DNA of 64,000 nucleotides from Pseudomonas putida (GCF_016406145.1 NZ_CP066307.1:1-64000), one strand, 5' to 3'. Positions 7,940-17,072 are shown, counted from the stretch's first letter. A program made the numbers and translations. Notes: generated from the sequence alone by a model not told the origin.

Positions 7940-9139
7940 GTGAAACCCAACAGACCCCTGATCGTAATTCTGAGCACTGTCGCGCTCGACGCTGTCGGCA
8001 TCGGCCTGATTATGCCGGTGCTGCCGGGCCTCCTGCGCGATCTGGTTCACTCGAACGACGTCACCGCCCACTATGGCATTCTGCTGGCGCTGTATGCGTT
8101 GGTGCAATTTGCCTGCGCACCTGTGCTGGGCGCGCTGTCGGATCGTTTCGGGCGGCGGCCAATCTTGCTCGTCTCGCTGGCCGGCGCCACTGTCGACTAC
8201 GCCATCATGGCGACAGCGCCTTTCCTTTGGGTTCTCTATATCGGGCGGATCGTGGCCGGCATCACCGGGGCGACTGGGGCGGTAGCCGGCGCTTATATTG
8301 CCGATATCACTGATGGCGATGAGCGCGCGCGGCACTTCGGCTTCATGAGCGCCTGTTTCGGGTTCGGGATGGTCGCGGGACCTGTGCTCGGTGGGCTGAT
8401 GGGCGGTTTCTCCCCCCACGCTCCGTTCTTCGCCGCGGCAGCCTTGAACGGCCTCAATTTCCTGACGGGCTGTTTCCTTTTGCCGGAGTCGCACAAAGGC
8501 GAACGCCGGCCGTTACGCCGGGAGGCTCTCAACCCGCTCGCTTCGTTCCGGTGGGCCCGGGGCATGACCGTCGTCGCCGCCCTGATGGCGGTCTTCTTCA
8601 TCATGCAACTTGTCGGACAGGTGCCGGCCGCGCTTTGGGTCATTTTCGGCGAGGATCGCTTTCACTGGGACGCGACCACGATCGGCATTTCGCTTGCCGC
8701 ATTTGGCATTCTGCATTCACTCGCCCAGGCAATGATCACCGGCCCTGTAGCCGCCCGGCTCGGCGAAAGGCGGGCACTCATGCTCGGAATGATTGCCGAC
8801 GGCACAGGCTACATCCTGCTTGCCTTCGCGACACGGGGATGGATGGCGTTCCCGATCATGGTCCTGCTTGCTTCGGGTGGCATCGGAATGCCGGCGCTGC
8901 AAACAATGTTGTCCAGGCAGGTGGATGAGGAACGTCAGGGGCAGCTGCAAGGCTCACTGGCGGCGCTCACCAGCCTGACCTCGATCGTCGGACCCCTCCT
9001 CTTCACGGCGATCTATGCGGCTTCTATAACAACGTGGAACGGGTGGGCATGGATTGCAGGCGCTGCCCTCTACTTGCTCTGCCTGCCGGCGCTGCGTCGC
9101 GGGCTTTGGAGCGGCGCAGGGCAACGAGCCGATCGCTGA
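7940..9139 (+). CDS. tetA: Tetracycline efflux pump Tet(A)
   Basis: Major-facilitator drug/proton antiporter of 399 residues with 12 membrane segments; it exports tetracycline-magnesium across the inner membrane. The GTG start is chosen because GGAGG stands 6 bases before it. An alternative ATG at 7865 (424 residues) overlaps the second operator. The loop motif GALSDRFGRRP is present. Residues 201-203 in the interdomain loop are Ala-Ser-Phe, and residue 5 is Arg, where the RK2 protein as I recall it has Ile. The divergent tetR and opposing pecM are as in Tn1721/RK2. Confidence 0.96.
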   Translation: MKPNRPLIVILSTVALDAVGIGLIMPVLPGLLRDLVHSNDVTAHYGILLALYALVQFACAPVLGALSDRFGRRPILLVSLAGATVDYAIMATAPFLWVLYIGRIVAGITGATGAVAGAYIADITDGDERARHFGFMSACFGFGMVAGPVLGGLMGGFSPHAPFFAAAALNGLNFLTGCFLLPESHKGERRPLRREALNPLASFRWARGMTVVAALMAVFFIMQLVGQVPAALWVIFGEDRFHWDATTIGISLAAFGILHSLAQAMITGPVAARLGERRALMLGMIADGTGYILLAFATRGWMAFPIMVLLASGGIGMPALQTMLSRQVDEERQGQLQGSLAALTSLTSIVGPLLFTAIYAASITTWNGWAWIAGAALYLLCLPALRRGLWSGAGQRADR

Positions 9140-9170
9140 TCGTGGAAACGATAGGCCTATGCCATGCGGG

Positions 9171-10055
9171 TCAAGGCGACTTCCGGCAAGCTATACGCGC
9201 CCTAGGAGTGCGGTTGGAACGTTGGCCCAGCCAGATACTCCCGATCACGAGCAGGACGCCGATGATTTGAAGCGCACTCAGCGTCTGATCCAAGAACAAC
9301 CATCCTAGCAACACGGCGGTCCCCGGGCTGAGAAAGCCCAGTAAGGAAACAACTGTAGGTTCGAGTCGCGAGATCCCCCGGAACCAAAGGAAGTAGGTTA
9401 AACCCGCTCCGATCAGGCCGAGCCACGCCAGGCCGAGAACATTGGTTCCTGTAGGCATCGGGATTGGCGGATCAAACACTAAAGCTACTGGAACGAGCAG
9501 AAGTCCTCCGGCCGCCAGTTGCCAGGCGGTAAAGGTGAGCAGAGGCACGGGAGGTTGCCACTTGCGGGTCAGCACGGTTCCGAACGCCATGGAAACCGCC
9601 CCCGCCAGGCCCGCTGCGACGCCGACAGGATCTAGCGCTGCGTTTGGTGTCAACACCAACAGCGCCACGCCCGCAGTTCCGCAAATAGCCCCCAGGACCG
9701 CCATCAATCGTATCGGGCTACCTAGCAGAGCGGCAGAGATGAACACGACCATCAGCGGCTGCACAGCGCCTACCGTCGCCGCGACCCCGCCCGGCAGGCG
9801 GTAGACCGAAATAAACAACAAGCTCCAGAATAGCGAAATATTAAGTGCGCCGAGGATGAAGATGCGCATCCACCAGATTCCCGTTGGAATCTGTCGGACG
9901 ATCATCACGAGCAATAAACCCGCCGGCAACGCCCGCAGCATCGCGACCGTCATCGGTGAGAAGTTCGGCAGGTATTGGGTGGTGACAATGTAGGTGCTGC
10001 CCCAAATGGCAGGTGCTATCGCTGTGAACAATAAATCGGGCGTGCGTAATGACAT
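9171..10055 (-). CDS. pecM: PecM-like EamA-family transporter
   Basis: 294-residue membrane protein with ten predicted hydrophobic segments in two EamA halves (PAIWGSTYIV near the N-terminus, FLSPGTAVLLGWLF near the C-terminus). It is the usual convergent neighbour of tetA(A) in Tn1721-type blocks. Its substrate in this setting is unknown; it is carried with tet and not required for tetracycline resistance. Confidence 0.9.
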   Translation of the reverse strand: MSLRTPDLLFTAIAPAIWGSTYIVTTQYLPNFSPMTVAMLRALPAGLLLVMIVRQIPTGIWWMRIFILGALNISLFWSLLFISVYRLPGGVAATVGAVQPLMVVFISAALLGSPIRLMAVLGAICGTAGVALLVLTPNAALDPVGVAAGLAGAVSMAFGTVLTRKWQPPVPLLTFTAWQLAAGGLLLVPVALVFDPPIPMPTGTNVLGLAWLGLIGAGLTYFLWFRGISRLEPTVVSLLGFLSPGTAVLLGWLFLDQTLSALQIIGVLLVIGSIWLGQRSNRTPRARIACRKSP

Positions 10056-10417
10056 GCGATTACAAGACCTCCGCTACGGCGATGGGTTTTTGAGAGTTGC
10101 AGGCGCCGCGATGACCGCACCCTGACTTGGACTGGCCCTGCCTCGCACCAATCCACCTGCGGCTATGGCCGCGATCATGCGAGGCCCGAAAATTACACGA
10201 CCTGTACACGTCCGCCGAACCCGGAACGCAACAGAGCTTCGTGGGCATCCCGATCCGGGTCGTAGCAGCAGTCCTGGCCGCCACATGAGGCATGTTCCGC
10301 GTCCTTGCAATACTGTGTTTACATACAGTCTATCGCTTAGCGGAAAGTTCTTTTACCCTCAGCCGAAATGCCTGCCGTTGCTAGACATTGCCAGCCAGTG
10401 CCCGTCACTCCCGTACT
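10056..10417. other. Gap between pecM and RSF1010 origin remnant
   Basis: No gene seen. The first ~210 bp flank pecM. From about 10270 (CCTGGCCGCCACATGAGG) the sequence agrees with my recollection of RSF1010 just upstream of its origin, including an ACATACAG/TATCGC AT-richer stretch. The tet block was therefore joined to an IncQ segment here. Confidence 0.6.
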
Positions 10418-10450
10418 AACTGTCACGAACCCCTGCAATAACTGTCACGC
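10418..10450 (+). repeat. RSF1010 oriV iteron remnant
   Basis: One and a half iterons of RSF1010 type (AACTGTCACGAACCCCTGCA followed by ATAACTGTCACG). RSF1010 has several tandem copies. Here the sequence jumps straight into the 3' part of repA, so the origin is not functional on its own. Confidence 0.85.
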
Positions 10451-10608
10451 GGGGTGTGGACGACGACCAGCGCCGGTTCTTCGTCCGCTTCGGTGTGAGC
10501 AAGGCCAACTATGGCGCACCGTTCGCTGATCGGTGGTTCAGGCGGCATGACGGCGGGGTGCTCAAGCCCGCCGTGCTGGAGAGGCAGCGCAAGAGCAAGG
10601 GGTGCCCC
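10451..10608 (+). pseudogene. repA: RSF1010 repA, 3' fragment fused in frame to repC
   Basis: Encodes only the last ~51 residues of the RSF1010 replicative helicase RepA (DDDQRRFFVRFGVSKAN...), without the ATPase domain. At 10599-10602 there are four Gs; the known RepA end (SKGVPRGEA) requires five. The missing base puts the fragment in frame with repC, so a single reading frame of 334 codons runs from 10456 to 11460. Confidence 0.85.
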
Positions 10609-11460
10609 GTGGTGAAGCCTAAGAACAAGCACAGCCTCAGCCACGTCCGGCACGACCCGGCGCACTGTCTGGCCCCCGGCCTGTTCCGTGCCCTCAAGCG
10701 GGGCGAGCGCAAGCGCAGCAAGCTGGACGTGACGTATGACTACGGCGACGGCAAGCGGATCGAGTTCAGCGGCCCGGAGCCGCTGGGCGCTGATGATCTG
10801 CGCATCCTGCAAGGGCTGGTGGCCATGGCTGGGCCTAATGGCCTAGTGCTTGGCCCGGAACCCAAGACCGAAGGCGGACGGCAGCTCCGGCTGTTCCTGG
10901 AACCCAAGTGGGAGGCCGTCACCGCTGATGCCATGGTGGTCAAAGGTAGCTATCGGGCGCTGGCAAAGGAAATCGGGGCAGAGGTCGATAGTGGTGGGGC
11001 GCTCAAGCACATACAGGACTGCATCGAGCGCCTTTGGAAGGTATCCATCATCGCCCAGAATGGCCGCAAGCGGCAGGGGTTTCGGCTGCTGTCGGAGTAC
11101 GCCAGCGACGAGGCGGACGGGCGCCTGTACGTGGCCCTGAACCCCTTGATCGCGCAGGCCGTCATGGGTGGCGGCCAGCATGTGCGCATCAGCATGGACG
11201 AGGTGCGGGCGCTGGACAGCGAAACCGCCCGCCTGCTGCACCAGCGGCTGTGTGGCTGGATCGACCCCGGCAAAACCGGCAAGGCTTCCATAGATACCTT
11301 GTGCGGCTATGTCTGGCCGTCAGAGGCCAGTGGTTCGACCATGCGCAAGCGCCGCCAGCGGGTGCGCGAGGCGTTGCCGGAGCTGGTCGCGCTGGGCTGG
11401 ACGGTAACCGAGTTCGCGGCGGGCAAGTACGACATCACCCGGCCCAAGGCGGCAGGCTGA
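10609..11460 (+). CDS. repC: RSF1010 replication initiator RepC (IncQ)
   Basis: 283-residue iteron-binding initiator of IncQ plasmids, from GTG (VKPKNKHSLSHV...). It has paired winged-helix regions and is full length. In RSF1010 it binds oriV iterons and works with the RepA helicase and RepB primase. RepA is a fragment here and RepB and most of oriV are absent, so it cannot drive replication alone; it travels with sul2 and strA. Residues 103-105 read ADAM, differing from the ECH I recall for RSF1010 through two compensating indels. It may also be made as a fusion with the RepA tail. Confidence 0.92.
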   Translation: MVKPKNKHSLSHVRHDPAHCLAPGLFRALKRGERKRSKLDVTYDYGDGKRIEFSGPEPLGADDLRILQGLVAMAGPNGLVLGPEPKTEGGRQLRLFLEPKWEAVTADAMVVKGSYRALAKEIGAEVDSGGALKHIQDCIERLWKVSIIAQNGRKRQGFRLLSEYASDEADGRLYVALNPLIAQAVMGGGQHVRISMDEVRALDSETARLLHQRLCGWIDPGKTGKASIDTLCGYVWPSEASGSTMRKRRQRVREALPELVALGWTVTEFAAGKYDITRPKAAG

Positions 11461-11767
11461 CCCCCCCCACTCTATTGTAAACAAGACATTTTTATCTTTT
11501 ATATTCAATGGCTTATTTTCCTGCTAATTGGTAATACCATGAAAAATACCATGCTCAGAAAAGGCTTAACAATATTTTGAAAAATTGCCTACTGAGCGCT
11601 GCCGCACAGCTCCATAGGCCGCTTTCCTGGCTTTGCTTCCAGATGTATGCTCTTCTGCTCCTGCAGCTAATGGATCACCGCAAACAGGTTACTCGCCTGG
11701 GGATTCCCTTTCGACCCGAGCATCCGTATGAGACTCATGCTCGATTATTATTATTATAGAAGCCCCC
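11461..11767 (+). other. repC-sul2 intergenic region
   Basis: 307 bp, AT-rich in the first part, with no gene. It carries the sul2 leader and matches RSF1010 as I recall it. It ends with a run of ATT repeats just before the sul2 start, where a promoter is likely, but I cannot fix the hexamers. Confidence 0.6.
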
Positions 11768-12583
11768 ATGAATAAATCGCTCATCATTTTCGGCATCGTC
11801 AACATAACCTCGGACAGTTTCTCCGATGGAGGCCGGTATCTGGCGCCAGACGCAGCCATTGCGCAGGCGCGTAAGCTGATGGCCGAGGGGGCAGATGTGA
11901 TCGACCTCGGTCCGGCATCCAGCAACCCCGACGCCGCGCCTGTTTCGTCCGACACAGAAATCGAGCGTATCGCGCCGGTGCTGGACGCGCTCAAGGCAGA
12001 TGGCATTCCCGTCTCGCTCGACAGTTATCAACCCGCGACGCAAGCCTATGCCTTGTCGCGTGGTGTGGCCTATCTCAATGATATTCGCGGTTTTCCAGAC
12101 GCTGCGTTCTATCCGCAATTGGCGAAATCATCTGCCAAACTCGTCGTTATGCATTCGGTGCAAGACGGGCAGGCAGATCGGCGCGAGGCACCCGCTGGCG
12201 ACATCATGGATCACATTGCGGCGTTCTTTGACGCGCGCATCGCGGCGCTGACGGGTGCCGGTATCAAACGCAACCGCCTTGTCCTTGATCCCGGCATGGG
12301 GTTTTTTCTGGGGGCTGCTCCCGAAACCTCGCTCTCGGTGCTGGCGCGGTTCGATGAATTGCGGCTGCGCTTCGATTTGCCGGTGCTTCTGTCTGTTTCG
12401 CGCAAATCCTTTCTGCGCGCGCTCACAGGCCGTGGTCCGGGGGATGTCGGGGCCGCGACACTCGCTGCAGAGCTTGCCGCCGCCGCAGGTGGAGCTGACT
12501 TCATCCGCACACACGAGCCGCGCCCCTTGCGCGACGGGCTGGCGGTATTGGCGGCGCTAAAAGAAACCGCAAGAATTCGTTAA
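11768..12583 (+). CDS. sul2: Sul2 sulfonamide-resistant dihydropteroate synthase
   Basis: 271 residues, complete. Uses PABA and pterin pyrophosphate but discriminates against sulfonamides, bypassing FolP. Motifs shared with Sul1 include [33 protein letters not shown] and [10 protein letters not shown]. It keeps the RSF1010 order repC-sul2-strA. With the two sul1 copies it is the third sulfonamide resistance gene in the window. Confidence 0.97.
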   Translation: MNKSLIIFGIVNITSDSFSDGGRYLAPDAAIAQARKLMAEGADVIDLGPASSNPDAAPVSSDTEIERIAPVLDALKADGIPVSLDSYQPATQAYALSRGVAYLNDIRGFPDAAFYPQLAKSSAKLVVMHSVQDGQADRREAPAGDIMDHIAAFFDARIAALTGAGIKRNRLVLDPGMGFFLGAAPETSLSVLARFDELRLRFDLPVLLSVSRKSFLRALTGRGPGDVGAATLAAELAAAAGGADFIRTHEPRPLRDGLAVLAALKETARIR

Positions 12584-12643
12584 CTGCACATTCGGGATAT
12601 TTCTCTATATTCGCGCTTCATCAGAAAACTGAAGGAACCTCCA

Positions 12644-12845
12644 TTGAATCGAACTAATATTTTTTTTGGTGAATCGCATTCTGACTGGTTGCCTGTCAGA
12701 GGCGGAGAATCTGGTGATTTTGTTTTTCGACGTGGTGACGGGCATGCCTTGCGAAAATCGCACCTGCTTCCCGCCGCGGTGAGCTCGCTGGAGAGCGTGA
12801 CCGCCTCATTTGGCTCAAAGGTCGAGGTGTGGCTTGCCCCGAGGT
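12644..12845 (+). pseudogene. strA: strA, 5' fragment of the RSF1010 copy
   Basis: First ~200 bp of strA downstream of sul2. Compared with the intact inverted copy (14593-13790), one C is missing at 12750/12751, which shifts the frame. Homology stops at 12845, two bases before a Tn5393 terminal repeat. It cannot make a functional phosphotransferase. Confidence 0.93.
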
Positions 12846-12847
12846 CT

Positions 12848-12903
12848 GGGGTCGTTTGCGGGAAGGGGCGGAATCCTACGCTAAGGCTTTGGCCAGCGAT
12901 ATT
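12848..12903 (+). repeat. Tn5393 terminal inverted repeat
   Basis: GGGGTCGTTTGCGGGAAGGG... opens the inverted strB-strA block. The same 56 bp occur inverted at 6897-6952. In Tn5393 this end lies behind strB, as here, so a Tn5393 inserted into strA of the RSF1010 segment. Confidence 0.88.
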
Positions 12904-12953
12904 CTCCGGTGAGATTGATGTGTTCCCAGGGGATAGGAGAAGTCGCTTGATAT

Positions 12954-13790
12954 CTAGTATGACGTCTGTCGCACCTGCTTGATCGCGGCCGCGATAGCTA
13001 GATCGCGTTGCTCCTCTTCTCCATCCGCGTTCCAAGCTGCGGAAAGGCACCCATAAGCGTACGCCTGGTCGAGCAGGCGACGCGGATCGACGTCCAGCGC
13101 ACGAGAGAATGCGTCCGCCATCTGTGCAATGCGTCTAGGATCGAGACAAAGGTCGTCTCTGTCAGCCGGATCGTAGAACATATTGGCGGCGCCAAAGCCC
13201 ACTTCACCGACCAGACCGACGGGATCTATCACCAGCCAGCCGCGACTGGAGAACATGATGTTTTCATGATGCAGATCGCCATGTAGCCCACGCAGTTCCG
13301 AGGCATTGCTCATCATTTGATCGGCTATAATCGCCGCGTGGACGTAGTCAGTTTGACAACCTGCGTTTTGATCATCGCGCGCCCGCTGAAACAAAGCTGC
13401 AAAGCGATCCCGGATCGGGAGAAGGGCAGAAGGCAGGGGTTCCTCAGATGCGGCATACAGCTTCGCCATTAGTTCCGCTGCAATTTCGGTCGCCTGGTAG
13501 TCGCCGTGCTCGGCAACGATGTGAGAGAGCATTCGCTCCCCGGCATATTCGAGCAACATCAGATTGTTCTCACGACCGAGCAACCGGACTGCTCCCCTCC
13601 CATTGCGCCATACCAGATAGTCGGCCCCGCGCAGTTCATCAGCAATGTCTTCTATAGGTTTCAATCCCTTGACGATTGCAGGAGTCCCGTCTGGCAATGA
13701 AACTTTCCAAACGAGGCTGGAAAAGGTGTCCGCAATGAGAACAGGTTGCGAAACGTGCCAATGAGCAGGAAAAACAGGCGGCATGAACAT
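12954..13790 (-). CDS. strB: Streptomycin 6-phosphotransferase APH(6)-Id
   Basis: 278-residue aminoglycoside phosphotransferase that inactivates streptomycin at the 6-hydroxyl. Start MFMPPVF chosen to match the known length; three codons upstream are also open. The catalytic loop LHGDLHHENI and the metal-binding VIDPVGLVGE are present. It abuts the strA stop and is translated as a strA-strB pair. Confidence 0.95.
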   Translation of the reverse strand: MFMPPVFPAHWHVSQPVLIADTFSSLVWKVSLPDGTPAIVKGLKPIEDIADELRGADYLVWRNGRGAVRLLGRENNLMLLEYAGERMLSHIVAEHGDYQATEIAAELMAKLYAASEEPLPSALLPIRDRFAALFQRARDDQNAGCQTDYVHAAIIADQMMSNASELRGLHGDLHHENIMFSSRGWLVIDPVGLVGEVGFGAANMFYDPADRDDLCLDPRRIAQMADAFSRALDVDPRRLLDQAYAYGCLSAAWNADGEEEQRDLAIAAAIKQVRQTSY

Positions 13791-14593
13791 CAACCCCAAG
13801 TCAGAGGGTCCAATCGCAGATAGAAGGCAAGGCGTTCGCGGTCGGGGGCTTCGATCCCCAATACATTGAATAGGACAGCGAAGGCGCGCTCTGCTTCATC
13901 TGGCGCTGCCCAGTTCTCTTCGGCGTTAGCAATCATGAGTGCCAAATCGGCATAGCGATCTGCTGTTCCGAGCCGCCCAAGGTCGATCAGACCCGTGCAT
14001 TGAAGAGTTTTAGGGTCCACCATGAAGTTCGGCATGCAGGGATCACCATGGCAAACAACCATATCGGTGCGCTCTTGGTCGAGCCGCACCGGTAGCTCTC
14101 GTTCGACACGAGCCAAAAGATCGAGCTGCGGCGTACTCTTGTCCTCGTCCGGTAAGAAGTCGGGATTGACGGCATTGCGGGACACCACATCAACGGCGCG
14201 TCCGAACATTCGCGACAGCCTGCGCTCAAACGGACATTGATCAACCGATAGGCTGTGAACAGCGCCAAGTTGCTGCCCCATTGACGGCCACGCTTTGAGC
14301 AAATCCGCTCCAGACAGATCAGCCGCCGGTACTCCCGGAATTGCCGTTATCACCAAGCATGCACCCTCCTGTTCCTCCTGCCAGTTGATCACCTCGGGGC
14401 AAGCCACACCTCGACCTTTGAGCCAAATGAGGCGGTCACGCTCTCCAGCGAGCTCACCGCGGCGGGAAGCAGGTGCGATTTTCGCGAAGGCATGCCCGTC
14501 ACCACGTCGAAAAACAAAATCACCAGATTCTCCGCCTCTGACAGGCAACCAGTCAGAATGCGATTCACCAAAAAAAATATTAGTTCGATTCAA
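13790..14593 (-). CDS. strA: Streptomycin 3''-phosphotransferase APH(3'')-Ib
   Basis: 267 residues, complete. Phosphorylates streptomycin at the 3''-hydroxyl; the catalytic VCHGDPCMPNF and the DFG-like LIDLGRLG are visible. It derives from the Tn5393 remnant, as its upstream sequence is tnpR of Tn5393 rather than sul2. Its first 235 bp form an inverted repeat with the broken copy at 12612-12845. Confidence 0.96.
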   Translation of the reverse strand: MNRTNIFFGESHSDWLPVRGGESGDFVFRRGDGHAFAKIAPASRRGELAGERDRLIWLKGRGVACPEVINWQEEQEGACLVITAIPGVPAADLSGADLLKAWPSMGQQLGAVHSLSVDQCPFERRLSRMFGRAVDVVSRNAVNPDFLPDEDKSTPQLDLLARVERELPVRLDQERTDMVVCHGDPCMPNFMVDPKTLQCTGLIDLGRLGTADRYADLALMIANAEENWAAPDEAERAFAVLFNVLGIEAPDRERLAFYLRLDPLTWG

Positions 14594-14658
14594 TGGAGGT
14601 TCCTTCAGTTTTCTGATGAAGCGCGGAGGTGGCTCAACCTGCGAAAAGAAACGAGTTG

Positions 14659-14980
14659 CTACGTAAGTCCGAGAACATGCTTTCCATGGTCTCTGAGCTC
14701 GCCTTTGGGACCGACATATCGGTAGAGAGTGACGCGCTCGATGCCGAGTTCCTTGCAGAGATCGGAAACTGAAGTATCGCGCTGGGCCATGGCGGCTTGC
14801 GCGAGACGCACCTGAGCTTTGGTGAGCGCGAATTTTCGTCCGCCCTTGCGACCGCGCGCTCTCGCGGAGGCGAGACCCGCCATGGTGCGCTCTCGGATCA
14901 GATCCCGCTCGAACTCGGCCAAGGTGGCGAAGATTCCGAACACCATGCGACCGGACGCAGTCGTGGTGTCGATCTGAGCG
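14659..14980 (-). pseudogene. tnpR: Tn5393 resolvase, 3' part cut by IS26
   Basis: C-terminal ~107 residues of a serine resolvase, with IFATLAEFERDLIRERTMAG and the helix-turn-helix SVSDLCKELGIERVTLYRYV. The catalytic N-terminus and tnpA were removed by IS26, whose end is at 14981. The reading frame continues 15 codons into IS26. Confidence 0.9.
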
Positions 14981-15800
14981 GGCACTGTTGCAAAGTTAGC
15001 GATGAGGCAGCCTTTTGTCTTATTCAAAGGCCTTACATTTCAAAAACTCTGCTTACCAGGCGCATTTCGCCCAGGGGATCACCATAATAAAATGCTGAGG
15101 CCTGGCCTTTGCGTAGTGCACGCATCACCTCAATACCTTTGATGGTGGCGTAAGCCGTCTTCATGGATTTAAATCCCAGCGTGGCGCCGATTATCCGTTT
15201 CAGTTTGCCATGATCGCATTCAATCACGTTGTTCCGGTACTTAATCTGTCGGTGTTCAACGTCAGACGGGCACCGGCCTTCGCGTTTGAGCAGAGCAAGC
15301 GCGCGACCATAGGCGGGCGCTTTATCCGTGTTGATGAATCGCGGGATCTGCCACTTCTTCACGTTGTTGAGGATTTTACCCAGAAACCGGTATGCAGCTT
15401 TGCTGTTACGACGGGAGGAGAGATAAAAATCGACAGTGCGGCCCCGGCTGTCGACGGCCCGGTACAGATACGCCCAGCGGCCATTGACCTTCACGTAGGT
15501 TTCATCCATGTGCCACGGGCAAAGATCGGAAGGGTTACGCCAGTACCAGCGCAGCCGTTTTTCCATTTCAGGCGCATAACGCTGAACCCAGCGGTAAATC
15601 GTGGAGTGATCGACATTCACTCCGCGTTCAGCCAGCATCTCCTGCAGCTCACGGTAACTGATGCCGTATTTGCAGTACCAGCGTACGGCCCACAGAATGA
15701 TGTCACGCTGAAAATGCCGGCCTTTGAATGGGTTCATGTGCAGCTCCATCAGCAAAAGGGGATGATAAGTTTATCACCACCGACTATTTGCAACAGTGCC
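14981..15800 (-). mobile_element. IS26, complete
   Basis: 820 bp, with 14-bp ends GGCACTGTTGCAAA. The flanking octamers TCTGAGCG and CCGTCCGG differ, as usual when IS26 sits at a rearrangement junction. It separates the Tn5393 remnant from aph(3')-Ia. Confidence 0.97.
15033..15737 (-). CDS. tnpA: IS26 transposase
   Basis: 234-residue IS6-family DDE transposase from MNPFKGRHFQ. HTH around NVDHSTIYRWV, catalytic regions WHMDETYVKV, NTDKAPAYG and NVIECDHGKLK intact. Drives replicative cointegrate formation and targeted conservative joining of IS26 copies. A start 6 codons upstream is open. Confidence 0.97.
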   Translation of the reverse strand: MNPFKGRHFQRDIILWAVRWYCKYGISYRELQEMLAERGVNVDHSTIYRWVQRYAPEMEKRLRWYWRNPSDLCPWHMDETYVKVNGRWAYLYRAVDSRGRTVDFYLSSRRNSKAAYRFLGKILNNVKKWQIPRFINTDKAPAYGRALALLKREGRCPSDVEHRQIKYRNNVIECDHGKLKRIIGATLGFKSMKTAYATIKGIEVMRALRKGQASAFYYGDPLGEMRLVSRVFEM

Positions 15801-15893
15801 CCGTCCGGATACTGCCAGATATCGGCGTCCAGGGAGATGTCCTGAAGCGCGGTGTCCGGAATTTCAGGTTTGTGTCTCTACAAAGACTAACTA

Positions 15894-16709
15894 TCAGAAA
15901 AACTCATCGAGCATCAAATGAAACTGCAATTTATTCATATCAGGATTATCAATACCATATTTTTGAAAAAGCCGTTTCTGTAATGAAGGAGAAAACTCAC
16001 CGAGGCAGTTCCATAGGATGGCAAGATCCTGGTATCGGTCTGCGATTCCGACTCGTCCAACATCAATACAACCTATTAATTTCCCCTCGTCAAAAATAAG
16101 GTTATCAAGTGAGAAATCACCATGAGTGACGACTGAATCCGGTGAGAATGGCAAAAGCTTATGCATTTCTTTCCAGACTTGTTCAACAGGCCAGCCATTA
16201 CGCTCGTCATCAAAATCACTAGCATCAACCAAACCGTTATTCATTCGTGATTGCGCCTGAGCGAGACGAAATACGCGATCGCTGTTAAAAGGACAATTAC
16301 AAACAGGAATCGAATGCAACCGGCGCAGGAACACTGCCAGCGCATCAACAATATTTTCACCTGAATCAGGATATTCTTCTAATACCTGGAATGCTGTTTT
16401 CCCGGGGATCGCAGTGGTGAGTAACCATGCATCATCAGGAGTACGGATAAAATGCTTGATGGTCGGAAGAGGCATAAATGCCGTCAGCCAGTTTAGTCTG
16501 ACCATCTCATCTGTAACATCATTGGCAACGCTACCTTTGCCATGTTTCAGAAACAACTCTGGCGCATTGGGCTTCCCATACAATCGATAGATTGTCGCAC
16601 CTGATTGCCCGACATTATCGCGAGCCCATCTATACCCATATAAATCAGCATCCAGGTTGGAATTTAATCGCGGCCTCGAGCAAGACGTTTCCCGTTGAAT
16701 ATGGCTCAT
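15894..16709 (-). CDS. aph(3')-Ia: Kanamycin/neomycin phosphotransferase APH(3')-Ia
   Basis: 271 residues, full length. ATP-dependent 3'-O-phosphorylation of kanamycin and neomycin; the Brenner motif VTHGDFSLDNL and the metal-binding GCIDVGRVGIADR are visible. AT-richer than its surroundings, the Tn903 type gene. It lies between a complete and a truncated IS26 that are in opposite orientation, so the usual composite transposon (Tn4352-like) is broken. Confidence 0.97.
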   Translation of the reverse strand: MSHIQRETSCSRPRLNSNLDADLYGYRWARDNVGQSGATIYRLYGKPNAPELFLKHGKGSVANDVTDEMVRLNWLTAFMPLPTIKHFIRTPDDAWLLTTAIPGKTAFQVLEEYPDSGENIVDALAVFLRRLHSIPVCNCPFNSDRVFRLAQAQSRMNNGLVDASDFDDERNGWPVEQVWKEMHKLLPFSPDSVVTHGDFSLDNLIFDEGKLIGCIDVGRVGIADRYQDLAILWNCLGEFSPSLQKRLFQKYGIDNPDMNKLQFHLMLDEFF

Positions 16710-16796
16710 AACACCCCTTGTATTACTGTTTATGTAAGCAGACAGTTTTATTGTTCATGATGATATATTTTTATCTTGTGCAATATAACATGGGTT

Positions 16797-17032
16797 GGCA
16801 CTGTTGCAAATAGTCGGTGGTGATAAACTTATCATCCCCTTTTGCTGATGGAGCTGCACATGAACCCATTCAAAGGCCGGCATTTTCAGCGTGACATCAT
16901 TCTGTGGGCCGTACGCTGGTACTGCAAATACGGCATCAGTTACCGTGAGCTGCAGGAGATGCTGGCTGAACGCGGAGTGAATGTCGATCACTCCACGATT
17001 TACCGCTGGGTTCAGCGTTATGCGCCTGAAAT
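16797..17032 (+). mobile_element. IS26, truncated by a Tn3-family transposon
   Basis: 236 bp of IS26 starting GGCACTGTTGCAAA, including the first ~57 codons of its transposase (ATG at 16860). It stops at the terminal GGGG of the Tn5501-like transposon at 17033. The frame reads 3 codons into the transposon and ends. The rest of IS26 is not found on the other side of that transposon (22663), so this is not a simple insertion. Confidence 0.93.
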
Positions 17033-17072
17033 GGGGTTGTAAGCCGGAAACCCAGAAATTTCCGTCAGCCGA

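Noticed and set aside
10609..11460. Functional IncQ replicon
   Set aside because: RepC is intact, but repB, most of repA and most of oriV are missing.
14981..17032. Intact IS26 composite transposon around aph(3')-Ia
   Set aside because: The right IS26 is truncated and in opposite orientation to the left one.
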